From Bartonella callosciuri (lineage in GTDB: Bacteria; Pseudomonadota; Alphaproteobacteria; Rhizobiales; Rhizobiaceae): a stretch of 64,000 nt of DNA. The DNA is taken from the NCBI RefSeq assembly GCF_014203215.1, contig NZ_JACHIM010000003.1, positions 230,761-294,760 on the forward strand. Reading direction: 5' to 3'. The notes under the pieces were generated by a model. That model was not told the origin of the DNA and ran no database searches. It worked only from the letters and a program-made list of their open reading frames with translations. The translations under genes and the position numbers were made by a program. Each line of letters opens with the position of its first letter. The first letter of the stretch is position 1. Positions 30,251 through 40,730 of the stretch are shown piece by piece.

Positions 30251-32269
30251 ATGTTTGGAAGACTTACAGATCCTACTGCGGGTGCTTTTCATGCACTTAC
30301 GCATGAACCGATCGTTTTATACACATGTATTGCGATTGTCGTGGGTGGTTTAATTGCTGTTATTGCTTTAACAGTACTTGGATGGTGGGGAATTCTCTGG
30401 CGAAATTGGATTACAACAGTTGACCATAAGCGCATCGGCATTATGTACATTGTCCTTGGTATTATCATGCTTGTCCGTGGTTTTGCGGATGCGATTATGA
30501 TGCGAACGCATCAGGCTTTAGCTCTAGGGAGTGAAACAGCAGGCTATTTACCTCCTGAGCATTTTGATCAGATTTTTTCAGCTCATGGCACTATTATGAT
30601 TTTCTTCATGGCTACGCCGATTTTATTTGGTCTTTTTAATTATCTTATACCACTTCAGATTGGTGCTCGTGATGTTGCTTTTCCTTTTGCGAATAATTTG
30701 GGCTTTTGGATTACAGCAGCAGCGGCGATATTGATTAACATATCACTAGGCGTTGGAAACTTTGGTCGTGGTGGTTGGTTGATGTATCCACCTTTCTCCG
30801 AGTTGCAAAATAGTCCAGATACAGGGGTAGATTATTATCTATGGTCACTTCAGCTTTCCGGTATTGCAACAACAATGGGATCAATCAATTTTATTGCGAC
30901 CATTATTAAAATGCGTGCTCCTGGGATGACGATGATGAGAATGCCCGTTTTTTGTTGGAGCGCTTTTGTTAGCAACGTCCTTATTTTGGTTATTTATCCT
31001 GTTTTAGCTGTAGCTTTCGCATTATTGGCGTGTGATCGTTATTTGGGTATGAATTTTTTTACCAATGTTGGTGGTGGAAATCCGATGGTATGGATTAACT
31101 ATGTTTGGATTTTTGGTCATCCTGAAGTTTATGTTTTGGTTGTTCCTGCTTTTGGGATTGTTTCTGAAGTTGTTTCAACTTTCTCTTCAAAAAGACTCTT
31201 TGGTTATACTTCAATGGTATGGGCAATGTTGGTTATTTTGATTCTTTCACTTCTTGTTTGGGGACATCATTTCTTTACAATGGGTGGGGGTGAAGCTGTG
31301 AATACCTTCTTTGGTATTGCGACAATGATCATCGCGGTTCCAACGGGTGTAAAAGTTTTTAATTGGTTGCTTACCATGTATAAAGGTCGGATTCGCTTTG
31401 AGCCTCCGATGCTTTGGTGCATGGGGATGATCTTTACGTTTGTTGGTGGTGGATTAACAGGTGTTTTATTGTCTATCGTACCTGCTGATTGGCAGTTTCA
31501 TAATTCACTCTTTTTGGTAGCGCACTTCCACCACACAATTATTGGAGGTGTTGTTTTTGCTTATTTAGCTGGGATTGCTTTTTGGTTTCCGAAAGTTTTT
31601 GGTTATAAACCAAATCGGATATTAGGTATTGCCTCTTTCTGGTGTTGGTTTATTGGTTTTTATCTTGCTTTTTTCCCAGTTTATGCACTCGGTTTAATGG
31701 GTGCGACGCGTCGTCTACAACATTACATGGAGCCTAGTTGGCAGCCAATGTTTATAATTGCTGCACTGGGTGCTTTCATTATCTTGCTTGGTATCTTATG
31801 TTTTGTGTTGCAAGTTATTTTGGCGATTTGGTATGGTATCAAACATAAGGGGCGCTTACCGGTAACATTAAATGATTCTTGGGGTGATGCACGGACGCTT
31901 GAATGGTCTATCTCTTCTCCTCCTCCTTCTTACAATTTTGCAATACTTCCAAAGGTGCAATCTGATGATGCTTATTGGAATATGAAGAAAAATGGTTATC
32001 AGCGTCCGACGAGTGGATTTACGAAAATTCATATGCCGTCAAATACATCGGCGGGGATTGTTGCGGGCTTTTTCTCGTTAGTTGTTGGTTTTGCACTTGT
32101 TTGGCATATTTGGTGGCTTGTTGCGATTGGATTGATTGGTTTTATTGCAACAATTGTGTATCATTCATTAACAGGTGACCATCATGGTTACTATATTTCA
32201 GCTGAAGAAGTACAAAAGACAGAAGATATTTTTACGGCTGTTCTTAAGGAACAAGGAGCAACGGTATGA
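30251..32269 (+). CDS. cyoB: Cytochrome bo3 ubiquinol oxidase subunit I
   Basis: Catalytic subunit with heme b, heme o3 and CuB, reducing oxygen and pumping protons. The 672 residues contain the low-spin heme region FSAHGTIMIFFMATP, the CuB ligand and cross-linked tyrosine region WIFGHPEVYVLVVPAFG, the HHFFTMG pair, and the heme-ligand block AHFHHTIIGGVVFAYLAG. Length is normal for CyoB. The stop overlaps the cyoC start by four bases (ATGA). Confidence 0.98.
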   Translation: MFGRLTDPTAGAFHALTHEPIVLYTCIAIVVGGLIAVIALTVLGWWGILWRNWITTVDHKRIGIMYIVLGIIMLVRGFADAIMMRTHQALALGSETAGYLPPEHFDQIFSAHGTIMIFFMATPILFGLFNYLIPLQIGARDVAFPFANNLGFWITAAAAILINISLGVGNFGRGGWLMYPPFSELQNSPDTGVDYYLWSLQLSGIATTMGSINFIATIIKMRAPGMTMMRMPVFCWSAFVSNVLILVIYPVLAVAFALLACDRYLGMNFFTNVGGGNPMVWINYVWIFGHPEVYVLVVPAFGIVSEVVSTFSSKRLFGYTSMVWAMLVILILSLLVWGHHFFTMGGGEAVNTFFGIATMIIAVPTGVKVFNWLLTMYKGRIRFEPPMLWCMGMIFTFVGGGLTGVLLSIVPADWQFHNSLFLVAHFHHTIIGGVVFAYLAGIAFWFPKVFGYKPNRILGIASFWCWFIGFYLAFFPVYALGLMGATRRLQHYMEPSWQPMFIIAALGAFIILLGILCFVLQVILAIWYGIKHKGRLPVTLNDSWGDARTLEWSISSPPPSYNFAILPKVQSDDAYWNMKKNGYQRPTSGFTKIHMPSNTSAGIVAGFFSLVVGFALVWHIWWLVAIGLIGFIATIVYHSLTGDHHGYYISAEEVQKTEDIFTAVLKEQGATV

Positions 32270-32931
32270 GTGCGGTGACAATAAATGATGCTCACATTGA
32301 TGAGCACCATCACGACAGTAGCTCAACAATGATATTTGGTTTTTGGGTCTATATCCTTTCTGATGTAATCCTATTCTCGACACTTTTTTCAAGTTTTGCT
32401 GTTTTTTCTGCTTCTTATGGTGGGGGAAAAGCCGGCAATGAATTTATTAATTTAAACTTTGTTTTGGTTGAAACCGCTATTTTATTGTTCTCATCAATTA
32501 CTTATGGATTTGCGATGGTACAAGCGTATAAATCCCAGATTGGTGGTGTGCGTTTATGGATGGCTGTTACCTTTGTACTTGGATGCTGCTTTATTGGAAT
32601 GGAAATTTATGAATTTCATGAACTTTTGAGTGAGGTGTTCTATTACGATCCTGGTGCTTATGCTGGTATTGATCCTGCAACAGGTTTACAGCTTTTTGGA
32701 CGAGAGGTTTTATCTGCTTATTGGTCAGCATTTTTCGCTTTGGTTGGCACACATGGTCTTCATGTGAGTGTTGGTCTTCTCTGGATGGTAGTGATGTTTT
32801 TTCATCTGCGTCGTCGTGGTTTGGATGAGGATAATAAAACGCGCTTAGCATGTCTTTCAATTTTTTGGCATTTGCTTGATGTCGTATGGGTTGGTGTTTT
32901 CACCATGGTTTATTTGTTAGGAGCGCTGTAA
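32266..32931 (+). CDS. cyoC: Cytochrome bo3 ubiquinol oxidase subunit III
   Basis: Subunit III, 221 residues with five membrane segments. FGFWVYILSDVILFSTLFSSFAV at the start and the helix with FFALVGTHGLHVSVGLLWM are typical of CyoC; the final helix WHLLDVVWVGVFTMVYLLG is also conserved. It overlaps cyoB by four bases and cyoD by one. Confidence 0.97.
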   Translation: MSAVTINDAHIDEHHHDSSSTMIFGFWVYILSDVILFSTLFSSFAVFSASYGGGKAGNEFINLNFVLVETAILLFSSITYGFAMVQAYKSQIGGVRLWMAVTFVLGCCFIGMEIYEFHELLSEVFYYDPGAYAGIDPATGLQLFGREVLSAYWSAFFALVGTHGLHVSVGLLWMVVMFFHLRRRGLDEDNKTRLACLSIFWHLLDVVWVGVFTMVYLLGAL

Positions 32932-33407
32932 TGAGCATGCAAAACGAAATACATGGTCCCAGTACTGGTTCCTATTTAATTGGTTTTATTCTAGCTGTAT
33001 TTTTCACTTTGGGCTCTTTTATTCCTGTGATGTATGGGATGATGGAGAGCTGGGCAATTAGCACAAAGGTTGCATATCTTATTGGGATGGCAATTATTCA
33101 AATTATTGTCCAGATCGTTTTCTTTTTGCATTTGAATTCTGGTCCAGATGCTAAATGGAATTTAAGTGCTCTGTGGTTTGCAGTTATTTGCGTTTTTGTT
33201 ATTATTGGAGGCACTTGGTGGGCTATTTCTCATTTGAATTATAATATGATGGGTGGTTCAGGGCGTATTATTGAGCCGGAAATGTCAGAAGGAGATAGAT
33301 CTGTATCGGCGGAGAAATTATCAGGTACACAAATTTCCGTAGAGCAGATGCTAGGTGTAGAAGGGCCTATGGGGCAAACACTAGTTACACAAACTCTTGT
33401 AAAATAG
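32931..33407 (+). CDS. cyoD: Cytochrome bo3 ubiquinol oxidase subunit IV
   Basis: Small subunit IV with three membrane helices (about residues 12-34, 45-67 and 78-100). The start is ATG 32931, whose A is the last base of the cyoC stop. The core ends near residue 105 (HLNYNMMGG). Beyond it is an unusual polar tail of about 50 residues (from GRIIEPEMSEGD to the end) that CyoD proteins normally lack. A terminator follows. Confidence 0.95.
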   Translation: MSMQNEIHGPSTGSYLIGFILAVFFTLGSFIPVMYGMMESWAISTKVAYLIGMAIIQIIVQIVFFLHLNSGPDAKWNLSALWFAVICVFVIIGGTWWAISHLNYNMMGGSGRIIEPEMSEGDRSVSAEKLSGTQISVEQMLGVEGPMGQTLVTQTLVK

Positions 33408-33834
33408 TTACTAAAAAATAAAGGAATCCATGAAGCCAATGCCAAGTGCATTGGCTTTTTTGGTAGACGTTAGTCGCAAAAAAAAATTGCAGGACGACGT
33501 AAGATGGGTGATAAACATAGAGACAGTATAATCATCATGATTTTGAATTTGCTTTTGTTTTAAACAAGAAAGCCCATAGATAGATAGCTTAGAGGAATTT
33601 TAATTTTGATAAGCAGTCATTTGTAGAATATATAAGAATGATATTTATATAATTCAGCACAGAGAGTATGAGAATCTTGAAAAGATTTCATGTTGTGTTA
33701 GAATGAAACAGCAAAGGAGTAATGTTTTCAACTTTAATAAATTTATATTAAAAGTATCTCAATTGAAGATATTTGCCACGATAATCTATAATTAGACGTA
33801 AGAGTGAAAATTTGGAGAATAATCAAAAAACTTA
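33408..33834. other. Intergenic region cyoD-gpsA
   Basis: About 430 bases: the cyo terminator at the left, then AT-rich spacer with no recognised gene. Confidence 0.5.
33434..33462 (+). terminator. Rho-independent terminator of cyoABCD
   Basis: Perfect nine-base stem AGCCAATGC / GCATTGGCT with a CAAGT loop, followed by six T, 26 bases after the cyoD stop. Confidence 0.9.
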
Positions 33835-34857
33835 ATGAAAGCCGTTTCGATAACAGTTATTGGTGCCGGTTCTTTTGGCACGGCATTAGCCATTGCTCTT
33901 GCCCGTAACGGCCACAGTGTTTTACTGTGGGGATATGATCCTCAACATATCAAAGAATTACAGAAATATCGCTGCAATCAAGCATTTTTACCCGATATTC
34001 GATTTCCTGATAATCTATCACTTGAATCTTCACTTGAGACTGCGGTAACAGCAAGCCGCAATATATTGATTGCTGTTCCAAGTCATGTGTTTCATAAAGT
34101 ATTGTACAATATCCAGCCTTATTTGGATCAAAATTCACGTATTATTTGGACAACGAAGGGCCTAGAACATGGTACAGGACGTCTCTTACAAGAAGTTGCG
34201 CGCGAGATTTTAGGTGATAAAATCCCCTTAGCTGTCTTTTCTGGACCAACTTTTGCTAAAGAGCTTGCTATCGGCTTGCCTACTGCGATTACGGTAGCAG
34301 CTTCTGATGCTGAATTTAGTGAAGAATTACAGCAAATTTTCCATTGTAACAAAAATTTTAGAGTTTATAAAAATCCCGATATGATCGGTGTTCAATTAGG
34401 TGGAGCAGTTAAAAATGTCATTGCTATTGGTGCAGGAATATCTGATGGCATGGGATTTGGAGCAAATGCTCGAATAGCACTCATCACACGAGGTTTAACT
34501 GAAATCAGTCGGTTAGGTGTTGCTATGGGTGCTGAACTTTCCACATTTATGGGCATGACCGGCTTAGGGGATCTGGTTTTAACATGTACTGATAATCAGT
34601 CACGTAATCGGCGTTTTGGTATGTTGCTTGGCCAAGGAATGGATACAGAAAAAGCAGAAAAACAAGTTGGTCAAATTGTTGAAGGTTATTTCAATACAAA
34701 AGAAGTGCGTGCATTAGCACAACGTATCAGGGTAGAAATGCCAATTACAGAGCAAATTTATCAAGTGCTATTTTGCGGTAAAAGCGTGGTTGAAGCAGCC
34801 AACACATTACTGAATCGGACACTTAAAGATGAAATGCATAATACCGTATGCTTTTAA
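33835..34857 (+). CDS. gpsA: NAD(P)-dependent glycerol-3-phosphate dehydrogenase
   Basis: Reduces dihydroxyacetone phosphate to sn-glycerol-3-phosphate, the backbone for phospholipids. The N-terminal Rossmann motif is GAGSFG (10-15). Family blocks include [58 protein letters not shown] and the [10 protein letters not shown] loop. The 340 residues are normal. A single gene with AT-rich spacers on both sides. Confidence 0.97.
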   Translation: MKAVSITVIGAGSFGTALAIALARNGHSVLLWGYDPQHIKELQKYRCNQAFLPDIRFPDNLSLESSLETAVTASRNILIAVPSHVFHKVLYNIQPYLDQNSRIIWTTKGLEHGTGRLLQEVAREILGDKIPLAVFSGPTFAKELAIGLPTAITVAASDAEFSEELQQIFHCNKNFRVYKNPDMIGVQLGGAVKNVIAIGAGISDGMGFGANARIALITRGLTEISRLGVAMGAELSTFMGMTGLGDLVLTCTDNQSRNRRFGMLLGQGMDTEKAEKQVGQIVEGYFNTKEVRALAQRIRVEMPITEQIYQVLFCGKSVVEAANTLLNRTLKDEMHNTVCF

Positions 34858-35149
34858 ACTATTCAAACAGATGAGAGATATGGTGATAATATAAAAGAAA
34901 CTTTGAGTGAGATTATACTGGCCATTAGACAAAGCAGTAATGCTTTAGCGAATGAGAGAGTTATAGGTGTTCGTTTTTTATGTAATATAACTTAAATATA
35001 AACAACTTGATCATTGCTTAAGTTATATCTTTGAAAATAAGCTATCTCCTTCGATTACAAATGTTATACATCGGCGAAAGAGAACTCAATGCATTTTAAA
35101 ACGGTATGCAAATGATCATGTTTGCACTTTAAAAAAGTATTATGAATAA

Positions 35150-35968
35150 TTATTCTCCCCGTGTTTCTTCGCTTTGTTTTAATTCTTCAAGTGTTGGCAT
35201 AGACATAATATTATAGCCTGAATCAACATAATGAATTTCACCAGTAACACCTGATGATAAATCAGAAAGAAGGTAAAGAGCAGATTTTCCAATTTCATTA
35301 ATATTTACGGTGCGACGCAATGGTGCATTACGGCGTTGATACGAAAAAATTGCACGCGCTGCTGCAATGCCGTTTCCAGCTAAAGTTCTAATAGGACCCG
35401 CTGAAATTGCATTAACACGGATATTTTGAGGACCAAAATCTGCCGCTAAATAGCGCACCATAGCTTCTAAAGCAGCTTTAGCCACACCCATGATATTGTA
35501 ATTAGGTACAACTTGCTGCGAAGCTCCATAGGTGAGTGTTAAAAGTGCACCCCCATTAGGCATAAGCTTACCAGCGCGCTGAGCAATTTCAGTAAAGGAA
35601 TAAGCTGAAATAACCATTGTACGTTTAAAATTTTCGCGTGTTGTTACATCAACATAGCGCCCTTTTAATTGATTCTTATCTGAAAAACCAATGGCGTGAA
35701 CAACGAAATCAATAGTTTTCCATTCTTTTTCAAGATGTTCAAAAACACGATCGACATTTTCAATTTTTTCAACATCGCATTCAAGCAATAATTTGCAGCC
35801 GAGCTTTTCTGCGAGTGGTTGAACCCGTTTTCCGAAGGCATCTCCTTGATAGGTAAAGGCCAATTCAGCTCCTGCTTCTGCTAGTTGACATGCAATGCCC
35901 CATGCGATTGAATGGTCATTTGCAACTCCCATAATAAGGCCACGTTTGCCCTCCATCAAACCTTTCAT
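35150..35968 (-). CDS. fabI: Enoyl-ACP reductase (NADH)
   Basis: Last reductive step of each fatty-acid elongation cycle; the family is the triclosan target. From ATG 35968, with GGAGAA upstream, it is 272 residues; a TTG at 36001 would add 11 and is less likely. The atypical SDR N-terminus GLIMGVANDHSIAWGIA is diagnostic. The catalytic pair lies in the segment around YGASQQVVPNYNIMGVAKAAL (Tyr and Lys). Third gene of the leftward fabA-fabB-fabI set. Confidence 0.97.
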   Translation of the reverse strand: MKGLMEGKRGLIMGVANDHSIAWGIACQLAEAGAELAFTYQGDAFGKRVQPLAEKLGCKLLLECDVEKIENVDRVFEHLEKEWKTIDFVVHAIGFSDKNQLKGRYVDVTTRENFKRTMVISAYSFTEIAQRAGKLMPNGGALLTLTYGASQQVVPNYNIMGVAKAALEAMVRYLAADFGPQNIRVNAISAGPIRTLAGNGIAAARAIFSYQRRNAPLRRTVNINEIGKSALYLLSDLSSGVTGEIHYVDSGYNIMSMPTLEELKQSEETRGE

Positions 35969-36019
35969 ATTATTCTCCGTAAGACCGTGCTTTTTTTCCA
36001 ACCAGCCACGAACTTCTGT

Positions 36020-37240
36020 TTATGCGTAGCGTTGGAAAATGAGCGTTGCATTAGTACCGCCAAAACCAAATGTATTTGACAATACAGTATTAAGTTGTTG
36101 ATGATCACGACGTTTACGAACAATAGGCATATCAGCAAAAGCTGGATCAAGCTCTTCGATATGAGCGCTCTCGCAAATAAAATTATGATTCATCATTAAC
36201 AGTGTATAGATTGCTTCTTGAACACCTGCTGCTCCCAAAGAATGTCCTGTCAGAGATTTTGTGGCAGAAATTGGTGGGCATTTATCACCTCCTCCAAAAA
36301 TACGACGGATTGCCTCTATTTCAGGAGGATCACCAACAGGTGTTGCTGTTGCATGAGGATTAATATAATCAATTTTATCCTTTACGGTAGAAAGCGCCAT
36401 GCGCATGCACCGTTCTGCTCCCTCACCTGATGGAGAAACCATATCATACCCATCGGATGTAGCACCATATCCAACAATTTCTCCATAGATTTTCGCACCA
36501 CGTGCTTTAGCAAGTTCTAGCTCTTCCAGAACCAAAACACCTGCCCCTCCAGCAATAACAAATCCATCGCGATTGGCATCATAGGCACGTGAAGCTTTTT
36601 CCGGTATGTCGTTATATTTGCTGGACATAGCGCCCATAGCATCGAATAATACAGATAACGTCCAATCAAGATCTTCGCAACCACCGGCAAAGATACGATC
36701 CTGCTTACCGTATTGTATTAATTCATAAGCATTGCCAATACAATGGTTAGAAGTAGCACAAGCCGAAGAAATTGAATAATTCACTCCTTTAACTTTAAAA
36801 AAAGTTGCAAGCGTTGCAGATGCTGTAGAACTCATTGCTTTAGGCACGACAAAAGGGCCAACGCGCTTTGGACCTTTTTGGCATGTAATGTCAGCAGCTT
36901 CAACGATTGATTGAGTTGAAGCACCTCCAGAACCCATAATAATACCCGTGCGTTCATTTGACACTTCATGAAGTTCTAAACCTGCATCAACAATCGCTTG
37001 ATCCATAGCGATATGATTCCAAGCAGTTCCACGTCCATGAAAACGCAAAGCACGCCGATCAACCAACTCTTCTATATTAATATCAGGTCTGCCATAAACT
37101 CTGCTACGAAAACCTAATTCAGCATACTGGGGCGCATAAGAAATTCCGGATTTTGCTTCATATAAACTGGCTAAAACGGCCTCTGGGTTATTTCCGATTG
37201 CTGAGACAATTCCCATTCCGGTTATAACAACTCGACGCAT
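36020..37240 (-). CDS. fabB: 3-oxoacyl-ACP synthase I
   Basis: Condensing enzyme that, with FabA, is required for unsaturated fatty acids. The 406 residues have the catalytic triad Cys161 (in [12 protein letters not shown]), His296 ([11 protein letters not shown]) and His333 (TGHSLGAAG). It lies about 50 bases after fabA and 50 before the fabI start, consistent with one operon. Confidence 0.97.
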   Translation of the reverse strand: MRRVVITGMGIVSAIGNNPEAVLASLYEAKSGISYAPQYAELGFRSRVYGRPDINIEELVDRRALRFHGRGTAWNHIAMDQAIVDAGLELHEVSNERTGIIMGSGGASTQSIVEAADITCQKGPKRVGPFVVPKAMSSTASATLATFFKVKGVNYSISSACATSNHCIGNAYELIQYGKQDRIFAGGCEDLDWTLSVLFDAMGAMSSKYNDIPEKASRAYDANRDGFVIAGGAGVLVLEELELAKARGAKIYGEIVGYGATSDGYDMVSPSGEGAERCMRMALSTVKDKIDYINPHATATPVGDPPEIEAIRRIFGGGDKCPPISATKSLTGHSLGAAGVQEAIYTLLMMNHNFICESAHIEELDPAFADMPIVRKRRDHQQLNTVLSNTFGFGGTNATLIFQRYA

Positions 37241-37293
37241 CCATACCTCCTTTCATACAGAATAACAAAATGTCTCTTTTAATGGAAATAATT

Positions 37294-37803
37294 TCAGTCT
37301 TCTTTAAATAAGGCAACACGTAAATCACTCGCTTTATAGATAGCTTCTCCATCTGCTTTTACCCACCCATCGGCTATTCCCAAGACCAAATTTCCACGCC
37401 GGATGCGTTTAAAATCTATTCCGTATTCGAGAAGTTGGGTTTGCGGAGTTACCATACCTGATAATTTTACTTCACCTGTTGATATAGCTCTTCCTTTACC
37501 TTGTTCACCTAGCCAACCGAGAAAAAAACCTGTTAATTGCCACATCCCATCTAAACCGAGACATCCTGGCATGACTGGATCACCTATAAAGTGGCAGTCA
37601 AAAAACCATAGGTCTGGAGTAATGTCAAACTCAGCACGAACCATCCCTTTATCATATTCACCACCAGCTTCATTAATCTGGGTGATTCGATGAATCATCA
37701 ACATTGGTGGTGCTGGTAATTGTGCATTACCCTTACCAAACATTTCGCCGCGAGCGCAGCTTAGAAGTTCTTCATAAGTATAGCAAGACTTTTGTTCAGC
37801 CAT
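37294..37803 (-). CDS. fabA: 3-hydroxydecanoyl-ACP dehydratase/isomerase
   Basis: Introduces the cis double bond at the C10 stage. The 169 residues contain the active-site histidine His71 in [24 protein letters not shown] and the partner Asp85. First gene of fabA-fabB-fabI, and divergent from irr, a conserved rhizobial arrangement. Confidence 0.97.
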   Translation of the reverse strand: MAEQKSCYTYEELLSCARGEMFGKGNAQLPAPPMLMIHRITQINEAGGEYDKGMVRAEFDITPDLWFFDCHFIGDPVMPGCLGLDGMWQLTGFFLGWLGEQGKGRAISTGEVKLSGMVTPQTQLLEYGIDFKRIRRGNLVLGIADGWVKADGEAIYKASDLRVALFKED

Positions 37804-38032
37804 TGTTACTCCATTTATTTAGGTACATTTTTATTTCTGCACTTTTCCCCAATCTACTTTTAGAGTAAATTTAAAGGAGAGGGAAATGATTTATATCATT
37901 TTTAATGACAAAAGCCCTTTTTTATGTATCCTACGTGGAGTGTTATTAAAAAAGGGAATAAAAATTATATCGTATTTTCCCATTTTTTATACTTTAACTT
38001 TATTTGAACAGCAATGTGTTGTGGTTTTTAAT

Positions 38033-38527
38033 ATGTCGGTGAGCACAGACAATTTAGGTTTGAATGAAGAACAACACCCTGCAAAAAATTGTAGGAAGGC
38101 TATGGGTTATTATTCTCTTTCTATATTAGAAAAACGTTTGCGTCAAAATGGTTTGCGACCAACACGCCAGCGGTTAGAACTTGCTAACATGATTTTTTCT
38201 CATGGCAACCGTCATATTGCGGCTGAAGAGCTCTATGAAGAGGCGGTGAGGGCAGGTGTGCCTGTGTCTTTAGCAACGGTTTATAATACGCTTCATCAAT
38301 TTACGGAAGCAGGGTTATTACGGATTATTGCCGTAGAAGGTACGAAAACTTGGTTTGATACCAACACGTCTGATCACTATCATTTTTATATAGAAGGCGA
38401 AAATCGTATTCTTGATATTCCTTGCAATTCTGAGGAAGCTCCTATTATTGGAAATTTACCTAAACCCCCGGAAGGTATGGAAATCTCGCATGTTGATTTG
38501 ATCGTTCGATTAAAACAGAAAAGCTGA
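38033..38527 (+). CDS. irr: Fur-family iron response regulator Irr
   Basis: Irr controls heme and iron genes in Hyphomicrobiales and is unstable or inactive when heme is plentiful. From ATG 38033 it is 164 residues; an in-frame open lead back to 37886 has no similarity to the family. The winged-helix part has LRQNGLRPTRQRLELANMIF and HIAAEELYEEAVRAGVPVSLATVYNTLHQFTEAGLL. The histidine-rich motif reads DHYHFYIEGEN, where many relatives have three histidines in a row. No N-terminal GCPWHD-type heme motif is seen. The position next to fabA supports Irr rather than Fur. Confidence 0.93.
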   Translation: MSVSTDNLGLNEEQHPAKNCRKAMGYYSLSILEKRLRQNGLRPTRQRLELANMIFSHGNRHIAAEELYEEAVRAGVPVSLATVYNTLHQFTEAGLLRIIAVEGTKTWFDTNTSDHYHFYIEGENRILDIPCNSEEAPIIGNLPKPPEGMEISHVDLIVRLKQKS

Positions 38528-38590
38528 TTTTATTATAGGATAAAGAAAGTTCAATAGAGGATAAAAACTAAGTTTTTTTGGTTTGGAGAT

Positions 38591-39151
38591 TTACCAACCT
38601 TTTATTTTTTCATCAGGATAGATTCCCCATAACTGGAGTTGGTGAAGCCATCCTCGGATATTATTAATTTTTAGTTCACACCAGTGGCCATCGCATTGGC
38701 GAATTTTACCAATGACATTAGGTTCTACTTCTGCTACAAGTTCTGCATTGTCTGTTGGGCTTTTGCGTAGCATCAGTCTTTTTGTTTTATCCTTTTGCCA
38801 TGGAATAGTTATAGCGGTCCGCTTTCCTGATAAAAGCGATTGATATACCCACCCTTCATCACCTTCCGCATCACGAATTTTGCGCCATTGATCATATTCT
38901 TGAATGATTTCAATGGGTAATCCCTGTTTTTTGTAGGTAAAGATGATAGAATAATTGCTTCCTGGTCCGACGCGCACATTAACACGAGTGGGTTTAATAG
39001 AAGCAAACCGTGGAAGTGGTAAACCACTTGGCCCTAGATTTTGATTGACTGTTTGTGCGTACAAAGAACAAGGTAGACTGAATACAAAGATTCCTACCAT
39101 TAGGATACATGATGTGAACACGAAGAATCGAAACAAGTTAAAATATTGCAC
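38591..39151 (-). CDS. Exported SH3-domain protein
   Basis: A 186-residue protein with a signal peptide (about 1-31, ending near SLYAQT) and two bacterial SH3-like repeats. The first, about 50-110, has RVNVRVGPGSNYSIIFTYKKQGLPIEI and GWVYQSLLSG. The second, about 120-180, has LMLRKSPTDNAELVAEVEPNVIGKI and GWLHQLQLWG. Such proteins bind cell wall or act in envelope signalling; the exact role is unknown. It is convergent with irr. Confidence 0.9.
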   Translation of the reverse strand: MQYFNLFRFFVFTSCILMVGIFVFSLPCSLYAQTVNQNLGPSGLPLPRFASIKPTRVNVRVGPGSNYSIIFTYKKQGLPIEIIQEYDQWRKIRDAEGDEGWVYQSLLSGKRTAITIPWQKDKTKRLMLRKSPTDNAELVAEVEPNVIGKIRQCDGHWCELKINNIRGWLHQLQLWGIYPDEKIKGW

Positions 39152-40307
39152 ACTTAAACCCTTATTTTTTGTTTCTGCATGTTGGCAATCTAAGACTTGG
39201 AAGATAGGATTGAGAGCTGATAAAGCTATGACATACTGCTAGTTAAAGAGATCTAAACAATGAGAAAATTGTTACAAAAATCACCGAATAAGTGAGACAA
39301 AAATTTGAGTTTCTTGATGCTTGCTTTTTTATTAGAGTGCAGCTTTAAATTAATGTTCAGTTTTCATGTAATCTTATACTTGATGGATAGCTTTCATGTG
39401 AGATCAGTTTTTATACGACAGATGGGGATTAAAATATTATGTCTATCTGTCTGGTTTTTGCCTGAAACGGCAGTTGTATTCGTGTTATAAGAAAAAAATT
39501 GTTCAATAACAGTTTAATAAAGGTAATCGGTATGCGATTTAAAAATAGTTTTAGTATGGATGAAACATACGATTAATGAACTGTTTAAATGCAGGAGTAT
39601 AAGCAACATTGAGGATTAATCTAAGATACAATGGGCCATTTATACTTCCACAAGCTTAAAGAGAGTGGTTTTTGCTGTTAACATTTCTTACAAACTTTTT
39701 AGTTTGGTTAGGTTATAGGATAATATCACCGGATTAATTGGTAATGCTGTAATCTGCTAAACAGATAGAGGAGTTATCTGGGCACTTCTTAATTACAGAT
39801 CGTTATAAAATGCTAAAAGTTATAGATTTTCATCGTCTCGTTTAATAAGTTAAAGGGGAGCCCACGTCTCCAATATTATATCCCTTACGCACACGGCTGC
39901 ATTTATGTATGTAGCTAATTTATATTTTGCGATTTAAGCTAATTTAGAGGATTTAAAAGATGTTAAATGTTTGATAGCAGATGAGAAAATCATCTCAGGA
40001 TTCGTGCATAAAGAAAAAGTTATAATTAAGAGATAACAAAATGTCTTACGCGCAATACACATCATACATAACAAAAAACACGTCTAAGTGATGATCGGTT
40101 ATTTCTACAATTTGAAATAACAAGAGCTAAATAACTTTCACCAATATTCCAATAAAGAAAAAATCCAATCCGTATGTTCAGATAATATACACAACAAAAA
40201 AACAGCAAGAAAAACTAAAAAATTCTACTTCTGTATTATATAAACTATCTAGATACTCTATCTACACCATCGCTAATATAACTTCAAAAAACATCAACGA
40301 AAATAGA
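39152..40307. other. Long intergenic region
   Basis: About 1.15 kb of AT-rich DNA between two leftward genes. Open frames are short and without recognisable similarity. No tRNA or clear terminator was found. Confidence 0.45.
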
Positions 40308-40541
40308 TTATCTTAATGCAGTATTCCGGCCGTTACTAACGAGACCTTCTCTTTGTGCACGCTTACGAGCAAGCTTACGCGTACGACGAACAGCTTCAGC
40401 CTTTTCTCGAGCACGCTTTTCCGATGGCTTTTCATAATATCCGCGCATTTTCATTTCACGGAAAATACCTTCACGTTGCATCTTTTTCTTCAGCGCACGC
40501 AAGGCTTGATCAACATTGTTATCACGAACGAGTACTTGCAC
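40308..40541 (-). CDS. rpsU: 30S ribosomal protein S21
   Basis: A 77-residue very basic protein of the small subunit. The N-terminus [46 protein letters not shown] is diagnostic; the lysine/arginine-rich tail is typical of alphaproteobacteria. It lies about 190 bases downstream of fhs on the same strand. Confidence 0.97.
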   Translation of the reverse strand: MQVLVRDNNVDQALRALKKKMQREGIFREMKMRGYYEKPSEKRAREKAEAVRRTRKLARKRAQREGLVSNGRNTALR

Positions 40542-40592
40542 GGTCCATCCTGCTTTGTTTCAGTATCATAAATAATAGGTAAAATACCTTCT

Positions 40593-40618
40593 TCTCTTTA
40601 AAAAGACCTTTAAAGAGA
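40593..40618. other. Hairpin upstream of rpsU
   Basis: Perfect ten-base stem TCTCTTTAAA / TTTAAAGAGA with an AAGACC loop, about 50 bases upstream of the rpsU start on the transcribed side. It has no T-run on the minus strand, so it may be a 5' leader structure rather than the fhs terminator. Confidence 0.5.
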
Positions 40619-40730
40619 CACACTCTACGGGACACATATCACATAAACAAGGGCTTTGTCTATATTGCTTTTTAAAATTCTATTTTTTTTGCTATAAGAC
40701 GTTATTTCAGATTGAGTTTACGAGATAGTC

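Noticed and set aside
37886..38032. N-terminal extension of Irr
   Set aside because: The frame is open, but the sequence is hydrophobic and unlike Irr; ATG 38033 gives the normal length.
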